The notes beneath the pieces were generated by a model. The model was not told the origin of the DNA, made no database searches, and saw nothing but the letters and a program-made list of their open reading frames with translations. A stretch of DNA of 6,618 nt from Pseudomonadota bacterium. Lineage in GTDB: Bacteria; Myxococcota_A; Polyangia; Haliangiales; Haliangiaceae. A program made the position numbers and the translations under genes. Location of the stretch: positions 1-6,618 of the forward strand of contig JAEWJO010000372.1 of the NCBI GenBank assembly GCA_023386455.1, in the 5' to 3' direction. Positions 1 to 6,618 of this stretch are shown piece by piece; positions within the stretch are counted from its first letter, which is position 1; the number at the start of each line of letters is the position of its first letter.

Positions 1-594
1 GTGCCGATCGATCACACCGCGATCGTCGACGCGTGGCAGGCGATCGCCGCGCGCACCGGGGTGACCGGCACCGTTCGCATCGACCGCAGCAAGAAGGCGC
101 ATCCTCGCGCGTTCGTCGTCGAGCCGAAGGTCGAGGTCGTGATCGTCGTACCCGAGGTGATCGACACGCCGGCCGCGCGGTTCTCCGTCCTGCACGAGCT
201 CGGTCACGCCGTCGCGGCGCTCGCGCTGCCCGCCGGTGTGCCGCGCGTCGTCGACGAGGCCGCGGCGTCGTACATCGCGCGGCTCGCCGAACCGGGAAGC
301 TGGCTGCCGCCGCGCTGGCCGAGCGAGCTCGCGGCCGCCGCGCGCAAGCGACGCACCGCGCTCGCCGCGATGCTCGACGAGATCGAGCGTGGCCTGCCGG
401 CGCTCGCCGACACGCCGTCGAGCGCGCCGCCGTGGGCGCTGTGGAACGATCCGGGCGCGCAGGCCGCGTACGTCGAGGCCGAGGTGATCGCGGATCGCCT
501 CGCGAAGGACCTCGGTCCGAACCCGCCCCGCGGCCAGCTCGTCCGGGCGCTCAAGGCCGAGCGCGACCGCGTCGATCACCGCACGCGTCTGTAG
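1..594 (+). CDS. Small zinc-peptidase-like protein (HELGH motif), ImmA/IrrE-like
   Basis: The reading frame gives a 197-residue protein from a GTG at base 1 to a TAG at 592-594. Residues 65-69 read HELGH inside the hydrophobic stretch FSVLHELGHAVAAL, the HExxH zinc-binding and catalytic motif of gluzincin peptidases. About 17 residues later comes VVDEAAASYIARLAEP, where Glu86 could be the third zinc ligand; this resembles the E-x-x-A-x-x-[FY]-A-x-x-L-x-x-P segment of the ImmA/IrrE (M78, DUF955) family. There is no helix-turn-helix, signal peptide or membrane segment. The C-terminal half (about 100-197) is charged and helical with no domain I recognise. The start sits exactly on the window edge, so no ribosome site is visible and the gene could begin further upstream. 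It converges on the nitrate operon with a 4-base gap, and nothing links it to nitrogen metabolism. The zinc-peptidase fold is likely; substrate and role are unknown. Confidence 0.75.
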   Translation: MPIDHTAIVDAWQAIAARTGVTGTVRIDRSKKAHPRAFVVEPKVEVVIVVPEVIDTPAARFSVLHELGHAVAALALPAGVPRVVDEAAASYIARLAEPGSWLPPRWPSELAAAARKRRTALAAMLDEIERGLPALADTPSSAPPWALWNDPGAQAAYVEAEVIADRLAKDLGPNPPRGQLVRALKAERDRVDHRTRL

Positions 595-598
595 TCGA

Positions 599-2818
599 TC
601 ACGCGTCGCCGTCGCGAACGGGTCGAATCGCGACGGCGCACGCCTTGTACGCCGGCTGCCGCGAGTGCGGATCGAACGCGGCGAACGTGAGCCGGTTCGT
701 CGCGCTGTAGTGCATCGGCACGAAGACCTGCTTCGGCTGCACGGTGTGCGTGACGAACGCCTGGGCGATCATCCGCCCACGACGCGACTCGATCACGACG
801 CGCTCGCCGGCGGCGATGCCGAGTGCGGTGGCGTCGATCGGGCTCAGCTCGACGTACGGCGTGGTCACGCCGAGCTTGTCGAGGAGCTTTGACTTGCCGG
901 TGCGCGTGAGCGTGTGCCACTGGCTGGAGCTGCCACGCCCGGTGATGAGCGTGAACGGGTAGGCCGCGTCGGTCGCCTCCGGGATGCGCTGCGGCTCCCC
1001 AAACACGAAGCGTGCCTTGCCGTCGGGATGGAAGAACACGCCGTCGGCGAACAGCCGGCGCTCGGCGCGCACCGCGGCCCTGGCGCCCGAGGGAAGCGGC
1101 CACTGGATCCCGCGCGCCTCCTCGATATCGGCGTAGCTGGAGATGCCGGTGATGTCGCACGGCTTGCCGCGCGTGAGCTCGGTCAGGATCTGGAACACCT
1201 GCTCGGGCGATGACCAGCGCGCGAACAGATCGCCGCAGCCCCACGCGTCGGCGACGAGCTTGAAGATGTAGAAGTCCGCGAGTGCCTGGCCGGGCGCGGG
1301 CGCGACGCGCCTCACGAGGCCGATCCGCCGCTCGGAGCTCACGAACGTGCCGTCCTTCTCGCCCCAGCCGGCGGCCGGCAGAAACACGGACGCGTGGCGC
1401 GCGGTCTCCGTCGTCGCGTACATGTCCTGGACGACGAGGAGATCGAGGCGCGCGAGCGCGTCCTGGACGTTGGCCTGGTTGATCCACGAGTGCGCGGTGT
1501 TGGTCGCGACGATCCACAGGCCGCGGATCTTGCCGCGCACGACCCCCTCGAGGATCTGGTCGTACGCGAGGCTCGGGCGATCGGGGATGCGCGCCGCATC
1601 GATGCCGAGGACCGCGGCGACCTTCGCGCGATCGGCCTCGCTCGTGAAGTCGTGTCCGCCGAGCAGGCTCGTCGTGTTCGCGAACAGGCGCGAGCCCATC
1701 GCGTTGCACTGGCCGGTGATCGAGTTCGCACCGGTCCCGGGACGACCGATGTTGCCGGTCATCAGCGCGAGGTTGATCAGCGCCTGCGCGAGGCGCACGC
1801 CCTCGTGGCTCTGGTTGACGCCCATCGTCCACCAGAACGAGACCCGCTTGCCGCGACCGATCGTCTCGGCGAGGCGCTCGATCGCCGACGGCGCGAGGCC
1901 GGTCTCCGCGGCCACGCGCTCGAGGGTGTACGGGTGGACGTGCGCGGCGAGCTCGGCGAAGCCGGTCGTGTTGGCGGCGATGAACGGACGGTTGATCCAG
2001 CCTCGCTTCACGAGCAGGTTCGCGAGCCCGTAGAACAGCACGAGGTCGGACTTCGGCCGCAGCGCGAGGTGCGAGGTTGCAGCCATCGCGGTCTCGGTCC
2101 GGCGTGGATCGACGACGACGATCGCGGGCGAATGCCGGTTGCGGGCGACGCGTGCCCACATCAGCGGGTGCGCGATGCACGGGTTCGCGCCGACGAACAC
2201 GAGGACATCGGACTCCTCGAGATCGGCGTACGTGTACGGCGGCGCATCGAACCCGAACGCCTGCTTGTACGCGACGACCGCGGTCGCCATGCACTGCCGC
2301 GTGTTGCCGTCGCCGTGCACCATGCCCATGCCGAACTTCGCGAGCGCGCCGAGCAGCGCGAGCTCCTCCGATGGCATCTGTCCCGTGCCGAGAAACGCGA
2401 CCGACTCGGCGCCATGGCGCGCCTGGATCGCCTTGCAGCGGGTGACGAACGTGTCGATCGCGGTCGCCCAGTCGACCGGCTCGAGCGTGCCACTCGCGCC
2501 GCGCACGAGTGGTGTCGTCGCGCGATCGGGTGCGGCGAGCGGGGACAGGGCGTCCCAGCCTTTCGGGCACGCCGCGCCGCGGTTGACCGAGTAGTCGGCG
2601 GTCGGCGAGATGTTCACCGCGCGGCCCTCGCGCAGGTGAATGTCGAGCGAGCATCCCGTCGAGCAGAACCCGCAGATCATCGTCGTGACGGCATCGGGAC
2701 GCAGGCGCCGCGGGACCTGGCCGAGTCCGAATCCGCCCGGCTCGCGCGCGAGGTCGCGGGTGAGAGGTCCGTCGTGCTGGCGCACCAGGCGGGAGACCAG
2801 GTCGCGCACGCGCGTCAC
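599..2818 (-). CDS. nasA: Assimilatory-type nitrate reductase catalytic subunit (NasA/NarB-like molybdopterin oxidoreductase)
   Basis: This 739-residue enzyme reduces nitrate to nitrite at a Mo-bis(pyranopterin) centre. Cys49, Cys52, Cys56 and Cys84 (C-x2-C-x3-C-x27-C) bind one [4Fe-4S] cluster, followed by the conserved CPKG with Lys86. Cys176 in GNTRQCMATAV is the expected Mo ligand, as in NapA/NasA. Further family landmarks are PGTGANSITGQCNAMGSR (360-377), WGEKDGTFVSSERRI (485-499), TGRGSSSQWHTLTRTGKS (626-643) and the C-terminal cofactor-binding domain ending FDPHSRQPAYKACAVAIRP. The length matches cyanobacterial NarB-type enzymes and lacks the extra C-terminal [2Fe-2S] (BFD) domain of Klebsiella-type NasA. 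There is no Tat signal; the 48 residues before the first Cys are polar and charged, which points to a cytoplasmic enzyme. The GTG start at 2818 overlaps the upstream stop as GTGA and has a good GGAGGT site. A frame extension upstream to about 3421 lies over the upstream gene and is not used. The family is secure; nitrate as substrate rests mainly on the family match and the adjacent nitrite reductase. Confidence 0.92.
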   Translation of the reverse strand: MTRVRDLVSRLVRQHDGPLTRDLAREPGGFGLGQVPRRLRPDAVTTMICGFCSTGCSLDIHLREGRAVNISPTADYSVNRGAACPKGWDALSPLAAPDRATTPLVRGASGTLEPVDWATAIDTFVTRCKAIQARHGAESVAFLGTGQMPSEELALLGALAKFGMGMVHGDGNTRQCMATAVVAYKQAFGFDAPPYTYADLEESDVLVFVGANPCIAHPLMWARVARNRHSPAIVVVDPRRTETAMAATSHLALRPKSDLVLFYGLANLLVKRGWINRPFIAANTTGFAELAAHVHPYTLERVAAETGLAPSAIERLAETIGRGKRVSFWWTMGVNQSHEGVRLAQALINLALMTGNIGRPGTGANSITGQCNAMGSRLFANTTSLLGGHDFTSEADRAKVAAVLGIDAARIPDRPSLAYDQILEGVVRGKIRGLWIVATNTAHSWINQANVQDALARLDLLVVQDMYATTETARHASVFLPAAGWGEKDGTFVSSERRIGLVRRVAPAPGQALADFYIFKLVADAWGCGDLFARWSSPEQVFQILTELTRGKPCDITGISSYADIEEARGIQWPLPSGARAAVRAERRLFADGVFFHPDGKARFVFGEPQRIPEATDAAYPFTLITGRGSSSQWHTLTRTGKSKLLDKLGVTTPYVELSPIDATALGIAAGERVVIESRRGRMIAQAFVTHTVQPKQVFVPMHYSATNRLTFAAFDPHSRQPAYKACAVAIRPVRDGDA
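607..638. terminator. Inverted repeat at the convergent gene junction, possible terminator hairpin
   Basis: Two perfect 11-base arms (607-617 and 628-638, CGCCGTCGCGA and its complement) flank a 10-base loop. The repeat lies inside the last codons of the nitrate reductase gene, just past the stop of the plus-strand gene. As RNA it would form a strong GC stem on either strand. No T-run follows on either side, so it is not a classical intrinsic terminator. It could slow polymerase arriving from the left or merely reflect GC-rich codons. Position is the main argument in its favour. Confidence 0.3.
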
Positions 2819-4392
2819 CGGACACCTCCCGGCATGCCGGGCGAGCTCGATGCGGCGAAGAACAGCGTGCGCTCGAGGACCTCGCCGGTGACGAGCGCGG
2901 CGAGGCTGAAGATCGCGAGCACGATCGAGCCACCGGTCGCGGTCGCGAGGGGAAGCACGACGCCACCGATCGCGATCGCGATGAACCGCGCGATTGCCCA
3001 CGTGCGCAGATCCGTGACGTGGAGCAGGGCGCTGCGCTTGAGCGCCGTGTGCCGGCGGTCGCGGAGGCGGAAGAACAGCGTCGCCTCGCCGATCGCCTTC
3101 AGACCGCTCGCGGCCGCGAGGACGTAGGCGAGCGCCGGCGGTGGCGCGAGCCTCGCCGCGCACATCGTGACGATCGTCGTCGCGAGCCCGAGCACGACCG
3201 CGGTCATGAAGAACTTGAAGCCGGTCGTCGTCGCGGTCCACCAGGCGCGGCGGGTCGCGTGATAGATGGCGGTCGAGCACGCGATGCCGAGGACGCCGAG
3301 CGCGGCGACCGCCCAGCCGAGCGCCTCGTGGAGCGCGCCGATGTCGACGACCGACGTCGCCGCGTACGCGATCGCCGCGGGTGCGAACAGGCCGAACGCG
3401 ACGATCTCGCGGCTCATCCACGACGTGCGCAGTCCGAGCACGGCGCGGAACGCGTAGAGCGGCCGGCCGAGATGGAACACGCTCGCGGCGAGTGCGGCGA
3501 GGCCGACCGCCAGTGCGGTGATCGTGTGGACGGGCTCGAACGCGGCGAGTGCGGGCGCGTCGAGGAACAGGCTCGCGACCGCGGCGACCACGAACGCGCC
3601 GACCGACAGCTGGGTCAGCACGAGCATCACGACGAGCGGCGCGTGGTGGTGCGACGGCGCGATCCGGTAGAAGTCAGCCGGCAGGAGATTGCGAGGCAGG
3701 GCGCGCGCGGTCCGGTACTGCGTCGTCGGGATCGTGATGCCGGGCGACGGCGTGCCCGGCAGGAACGCATCGCCCTGCGCGTCCTCGATCGCCTCCCGGG
3801 TCTCCACGACGGTGATCGAGATCGCGCTGTTCGGGCATGCCTGCACGCATGCGGGCGCCTCGACGGTCGCGAGCCTGCCGCTACACATGTCGCACTTGCG
3901 GACGATGCCGCGGCGCGCGCTGTACTGCGGGACCTCGTACGGGCACGTGAACGTGCAGTACTGGCAGCCGATACATTGATCGTCGAGGTGCTTCACGATG
4001 CCGGTCACCGGATCCTTGTCGTACGCGCCGACCGGGCAGCCGGTCATGCACGCGGGATCGAGGCAGTGGTGACACGCCGTCGTGACGACCTGCTGCACCG
4101 GCGCGGTCGAGGTCCCGCCGTGCAACAGGCCGACCGAGCGCCAGGTCTCTCCGTCGTCGAGGCCGTTGAGCCGGTGGCACGCCGTGACGCACGCCTTGCA
4201 CGCGGTGCACGCGTCGAGGTCGACCTCGAATGCGTACTGCTGGCCCGGTCCGGGCGGGGTCGCGGGCAGGAGCTCGCGATAGCGGCCGTGATCGACCGCG
4301 GCATCGTGCTGGCGTGCGAACCGCTCGACGGCGGAGAGGTCTTGCTGCTCGCGCAGGTACTGGTCGATCAGCGGGAGGCGGAGCGACCTCAA
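2815..4392 (-). CDS. Fused four-cluster ferredoxin and DmsC-like membrane anchor, electron donor to the nitrate reductase
   Basis: The 525-residue protein joins two subunits that are separate in the DMSO reductase family. Residues 53-192 are a DmsB/NrfC-like ferredoxin with sixteen cysteines in four groups: 62/65/68/72, 107/110/115/119, 140/143/146/150 and 167/170/182/186, enough for four [4Fe-4S] clusters. After a Pro/Gly-rich linker (about 207-245), residues 250-512 form a DmsC-like anchor with about eight hydrophobic helices (roughly 253-277, 288-306, 330-349, 357-376, 391-412, 419-441, 466-484, 489-512). The family hallmark HLGRPLYAFRAVLGLRTSWMSRE is at 307-329. No signal peptide precedes the ferredoxin, so it should face the cytoplasm. 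The likely role is to oxidise membrane quinol and pass electrons to the molybdoenzyme encoded next. The start is probably TTG at 4392, overlapping the NirBD stop as TTGA; I see no ATG or GTG in frame before the first cysteine motif. The stop overlaps the next GTG start. The electron-transfer role is well supported; quinol as donor is inferred from the DmsC family. Confidence 0.88.
   Translation of the reverse strand: MRSLRLPLIDQYLREQQDLSAVERFARQHDAAVDHGRYRELLPATPPGPGQQYAFEVDLDACTACKACVTACHRLNGLDDGETWRSVGLLHGGTSTAPVQQVVTTACHHCLDPACMTGCPVGAYDKDPVTGIVKHLDDQCIGCQYCTFTCPYEVPQYSARRGIVRKCDMCSGRLATVEAPACVQACPNSAISITVVETREAIEDAQGDAFLPGTPSPGITIPTTQYRTARALPRNLLPADFYRIAPSHHHAPLVVMLVLTQLSVGAFVVAAVASLFLDAPALAAFEPVHTITALAVGLAALAASVFHLGRPLYAFRAVLGLRTSWMSREIVAFGLFAPAAIAYAATSVVDIGALHEALGWAVAALGVLGIACSTAIYHATRRAWWTATTTGFKFFMTAVVLGLATTIVTMCAARLAPPPALAYVLAAASGLKAIGEATLFFRLRDRRHTALKRSALLHVTDLRTWAIARFIAIAIGGVVLPLATATGGSIVLAIFSLAALVTGEVLERTLFFAASSSPGMPGGVR
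2824..2829 (-). promoter_or_regulatory. Ribosome binding site of the nitrate reductase gene
   Basis: On the minus strand GGAGGT (preceded by another G) lies 5 bases before the GTG start at 2818. It is a near-perfect Shine-Dalgarno sequence and decides the start inside a much longer open frame. It sits within the last codons of the upstream gene. Confidence 0.75.
2828..2841. repeat. 14-base perfect palindrome touching the nitrate reductase ribosome site
   Basis: The sequence CCCGGCATGCCGGG is its own reverse complement. In the minus-strand mRNA it can form a 5-bp CCCGG/CCGGG stem with a CATG loop, pairing the first G residues of the Shine-Dalgarno region. It encodes PGMPG near the C-terminus of the upstream protein. 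It may tie translation of the nitrate reductase to passage of the upstream ribosome, or be a chance product of Pro/Gly codons. Confidence 0.35.
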
Positions 4393-6618
4393 CTGGCGAG
4401 CGCCTTCTCCGCGCACGCGGGGACGCGGAGCTCGCCGGCGGGAGGCAGCTCGACGTAGATATCGTCGCCGACGACGCGCACCGGGAACGTGACGAGCGCG
4501 GAGGCGTCCTCGGACAGGCACGCGCCGGAGCGCAGGTCGAACGTGCGCTTGTGCAGCGGGCAGGCGACCTTCGGCACGCCGCCGGCGTCGCCGACGATGC
4601 CGCGCGCGAGCACCATCTCGCTCGAGTGCGGACATGCGTTCTGCGTCGCGTACCACTCGCCGCTCGCGTGGAAGACGGCGATCTGCGCATCGCCGTGTCG
4701 CACCGCGATGCCGCCGTCGGCGGGCACGTCGCGGACCGATGCGACGCGCACGAGCTCGCGGCGCAGCACGGGGAGCCGGACGAGCGGATCCTTGCGCTTC
4801 GTCCCGTCGGCCGGGCGCGTCTGACCGCGCTCGTCGACGGTCGCGATCGTATCGTCGCCGCCGGGGTCGTTCGCGAAGTGGCGGAACCCGGCACGCTTCG
4901 CCGGATCGGCGAGGACGCCCTTCCACTCGCAGGCGAACGTGTCGACGAGGTGCTGCATGTGTCGCTCGAGCTCGGCCGCGATGCCGAGCGAGTCGTCGAC
5001 GACGACCTCGCGGAGGTGGGCGATGCCGCCCTCCATCTTGTCGATCCACGTCGACGTGCGCGCCAGCCGATCCGCGGTGCGGATGTAGAACACGATGAAG
5101 CGGTCGAGGTAGCGGATCGCGGTGTCCTCGTCGACGTCGGCGGCGAGCAGGTCCGCGTGGCGCGGCTTGGAGCCACCGTTGCCACCCACGTAGATGTTCC
5201 AGCCGCGCTCGGTCGCGATCAGGCCGAAGTCCTTGCTCTGCGCCTCGGCGCACTCGCGGATGCAGCCGCTGACGGCGCTCTTCAGCTTGTGCGGCGCGCG
5301 GATGCCCTTGTAGCGGTGCTCGACGCGGATCGCGAACGCGGTCGAGTCCTGGACGCCGTAGCGACACCAGGTCGAGCCGACGCAGCTCTTCACCGTTCGC
5401 ATCGCCTTGCCGTAGGCGTGGCCGCTCTCGAAGCCGGCCGCGACCAGCTCCTCCCAGATCTCGGGCAGGTCCTCGACGCGCGCGCCGAACAGGTCGATGC
5501 GCTGGCCGCCGGTGATCTCCGTGTACAGGCCATACTTCTTCGCGACGCGGCCGATCACGATCAGCTGGTCCGGGGTGACCTCGCCGGCCGGGATGCGAGG
5601 GACGACCGAGTACGTGCCGTTCTTCTGGATGTTCGCGAGGAACCGGTCGTTGGAGTCCTGGAGCGACCGGTGCGGCGTGTCGAGGACGGGCTCGTTGTGG
5701 ACGCTCGCGAGGATCGACGCCACCGTCGGCTTGCAGACCTCGCAGCCGGTGCCGGTTCCGTGCTGCCGGATCAGCTCGTCGAACGTGCGGATGCCGGTCG
5801 ACGCGACGATCTCGAACAGCTCCTGCCGTGTCCGCGCGAAGTGCTCGCACAGCACGCGCTTGACCGCGCGGCCCGCGCGCGCGAGCTCGGCGGCGAGGAG
5901 GTCGGTGACGCTCGCGATGCAGCCGCCGCATCCCGTGCCGGCCTTCGTGCACCGCTTGATCTCGTCGAGGGTCTCGAACGCGCCGCCGCGAACGCCGGCG
6001 CGGAGCGCACCGACCGTCACGTTGTTGCACGAGCAGACCTGCGCGTCGTCGGGTAGCTCGCCCGGCTCGGCCGTGCCGCGGCCGAGTGCCGGCAGCTCGC
6101 CCTCGAGCGCCTTGCCCGCGCGGGTGAGGTGCACGAGGCGTGCGTAGTCCGAGGTATCGCCGACGAGGATGCCGCCGACGAGCCGGCTGCCGTCGCCCGC
6201 GACGACGAGCTTCTCGTAGACGCCGCGCACGCGGTCCTCGTAGACGATCGTCTTGTCGGTCTCGTGAAACGGATCGCCGAAGCTCGCGACGTCGGTGCCG
6301 AGGAGCTTGAGCTTCGCGGACTGGTCGGTGCCGCGGAACGTCACGTCCTGCCCGGTCAGGTTCTTCGCGAGCACGTCGGCCATCTCGTAGCCCGGGGCGA
6401 CGAGGCCGTAGATGACGCCGTCGTGCAGCGCGACCTCGCCGATCGCGAACACGTGCGCGTCGCTCGTGCGCAGGCGGTCGTCGACGACGATCCCGCCGCG
6501 CTCGCCGGCGCGGATCCCGGCCTCGCGCGCCAGCTCGTCGCGCGCACGGATCCCGGCGGACACGATCACGAGGTCGACGACGACCGGCGGCGCGCCATCG
6601 AGCTCGACGGCCTCGGCG
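4389..6618 (-). CDS. nirB: NAD(P)H nitrite reductase, NirB-NirD fusion (N-terminus beyond the window)
   Basis: This is a siroheme nitrite reductase that reduces nitrite to ammonium with six electrons from NAD(P)H in the cytoplasm. The frame is open through the right edge; 742 residues are visible and roughly 250 N-terminal residues (most of the FAD/NAD-binding part) lie outside. Visible from the N-terminal side: the end of the flavoprotein domain (VFAIGEVALHDGVIYGLVAPGYEMADVL, about 6335-6453); a BFD-like [2Fe-2S] domain with CSC and GTGCGGC (5919-6035); a second BFD-like segment with CEHF and GCEVCK (5733-5849); and the sulfite/nitrite reductase half with the [4Fe-4S]-siroheme cysteines CVGSTWC and CIREC (5250-5384). 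After a charged linker, a NirD Rieske domain follows (about 4392-4766) with CPH and CPLH (4551-4634), all four [2Fe-2S] ligands kept. In many bacteria NirD is a separate small subunit. The GTG at 6569 lies mid-domain and is not the start. Identity is secure; the cofactor preference (NADH or NADPH) cannot be judged here. Confidence 0.93.
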   Translation of the reverse strand, partial: AEAVELDGAPPVVVDLVIVSAGIRARDELAREAGIRAGERGGIVVDDRLRTSDAHVFAIGEVALHDGVIYGLVAPGYEMADVLAKNLTGQDVTFRGTDQSAKLKLLGTDVASFGDPFHETDKTIVYEDRVRGVYEKLVVAGDGSRLVGGILVGDTSDYARLVHLTRAGKALEGELPALGRGTAEPGELPDDAQVCSCNNVTVGALRAGVRGGAFETLDEIKRCTKAGTGCGGCIASVTDLLAAELARAGRAVKRVLCEHFARTRQELFEIVASTGIRTFDELIRQHGTGTGCEVCKPTVASILASVHNEPVLDTPHRSLQDSNDRFLANIQKNGTYSVVPRIPAGEVTPDQLIVIGRVAKKYGLYTEITGGQRIDLFGARVEDLPEIWEELVAAGFESGHAYGKAMRTVKSCVGSTWCRYGVQDSTAFAIRVEHRYKGIRAPHKLKSAVSGCIRECAEAQSKDFGLIATERGWNIYVGGNGGSKPRHADLLAADVDEDTAIRYLDRFIVFYIRTADRLARTSTWIDKMEGGIAHLREVVVDDSLGIAAELERHMQHLVDTFACEWKGVLADPAKRAGFRHFANDPGGDDTIATVDERGQTRPADGTKRKDPLVRLPVLRRELVRVASVRDVPADGGIAVRHGDAQIAVFHASGEWYATQNACPHSSEMVLARGIVGDAGGVPKVACPLHKRTFDLRSGACLSEDASALVTFPVRVVGDDIYVELPPAGELRVPACAEKALAS
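4403..4410 (-). promoter_or_regulatory. Weak ribosome binding site before the TTG start of the ferredoxin-anchor gene
   Basis: GGAGAAGG on the minus strand ends 10 bases before the proposed TTG at 4392; its GGAG core is 14 bases away. The spacing is long and the match modest, so translation probably depends on ribosomes finishing NirBD and restarting at the TTGA overlap. It supports this start only weakly. Confidence 0.4.

Noticed and set aside
599..2818. Alternative reading as formate dehydrogenase or periplasmic NapA
   Set aside because: The segments QWHTLTRTGKS and NSITGQCNAMG, the absence of a Tat signal and the adjoining nirBD favour an assimilatory-type nitrate reductase.
1394..3127. 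Long plus-strand open frame (577 codons) opposite the nitrate reductase
   Set aside because: Its translation is Arg/Ala/Asp-rich low-complexity sequence with no motif. It is a shadow of GC-biased codons on the other strand, which carries clear molybdoenzyme motifs.
2818..3421. Upstream extension of the nitrate reductase frame to an earlier start
   Set aside because: The extra 201 residues are Arg/Asp-rich shadow sequence lying over the membrane-anchor gene. The GTG at 2818 has a strong ribosome site and lies at the end of the upstream gene.
3738..3761. Inverted repeat with 8-base arms (TGCCGGGC) and an 8-base loop
   Set aside because: It lies in the Pro/Gly linker of the ferredoxin-anchor gene, where repeated PG codons easily create it, and there is no gene boundary nearby.
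4392..6030. Upstream extension of the ferredoxin-anchor frame into the nirBD region
   Set aside because: The added part is low-complexity shadow of nirBD. Family-like sequence begins right after the TTG at 4392.
4230..6056. Long plus-strand open frame (608 codons) opposite nirBD
   Set aside because: It has the same codon-bias shadow pattern, is rich in Arg, Ala, Asp and Val, and has no recognisable domain; the minus strand encodes intact NirB-NirD.
6500..6570. Direct repeat GGATCCCGGC and the repeated peptide AGIRA in the NirB flavoprotein domain
   Set aside because: NirB proteins usually carry two similar Gly-Ile/Leu-Arg segments here, so the repeat reflects conserved protein sequence and not a DNA element.

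Overview
This is a very GC-rich window with G/C-biased third codon positions. It has no RNA genes, mobile elements or CRISPR arrays. The codon bias, the dense packing and the kind of nitrate-assimilation genes present would suit a GC-rich soil or aquatic proteobacterium, or a myxobacterium-like lineage (Myxococcota). The taxonomy is an inference from composition and gene content only.

Layout: a short plus-strand gene (1-594) encodes a small protein with an HELGH zinc-peptidase motif resembling the ImmA/IrrE (M78/DUF955) fold. Four bases after its stop it meets, tail to tail, a minus-strand operon that fills the rest of the window and runs off the right edge. In transcription order (right to left) the operon holds: (1) a NirB-NirD fusion, the NAD(P)H-dependent siroheme nitrite reductase, missing its N-terminal part here; (2) a fusion of a four-cluster DmsB/NrfC-like ferredoxin and a DmsC-like eight-helix membrane anchor; (3) a NasA/NarB-type molybdopterin nitrate reductase. 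Both internal junctions are 4-base stop/start overlaps (TTGA and GTGA), so the three proteins are probably translationally coupled. No gap between genes exceeds 4 bases. The operon promoter lies outside the window.

Working model: the molybdoenzyme reduces nitrate to nitrite with electrons passed through the ferredoxin module from a membrane quinol oxidised at the DmsC-like anchor. NirBD then reduces nitrite to ammonium with NAD(P)H. No Tat or Sec signal is visible on the two soluble catalytic parts, so the whole route is probably cytoplasmic and assimilatory. What stands out is the nitrate reductase's apparent link to the quinone pool, in place of a ferredoxin or flavoprotein partner, and the two gene fusions. 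I see no convincing sign of a wholly new system; the window reads as a compact variant of nitrate assimilation.
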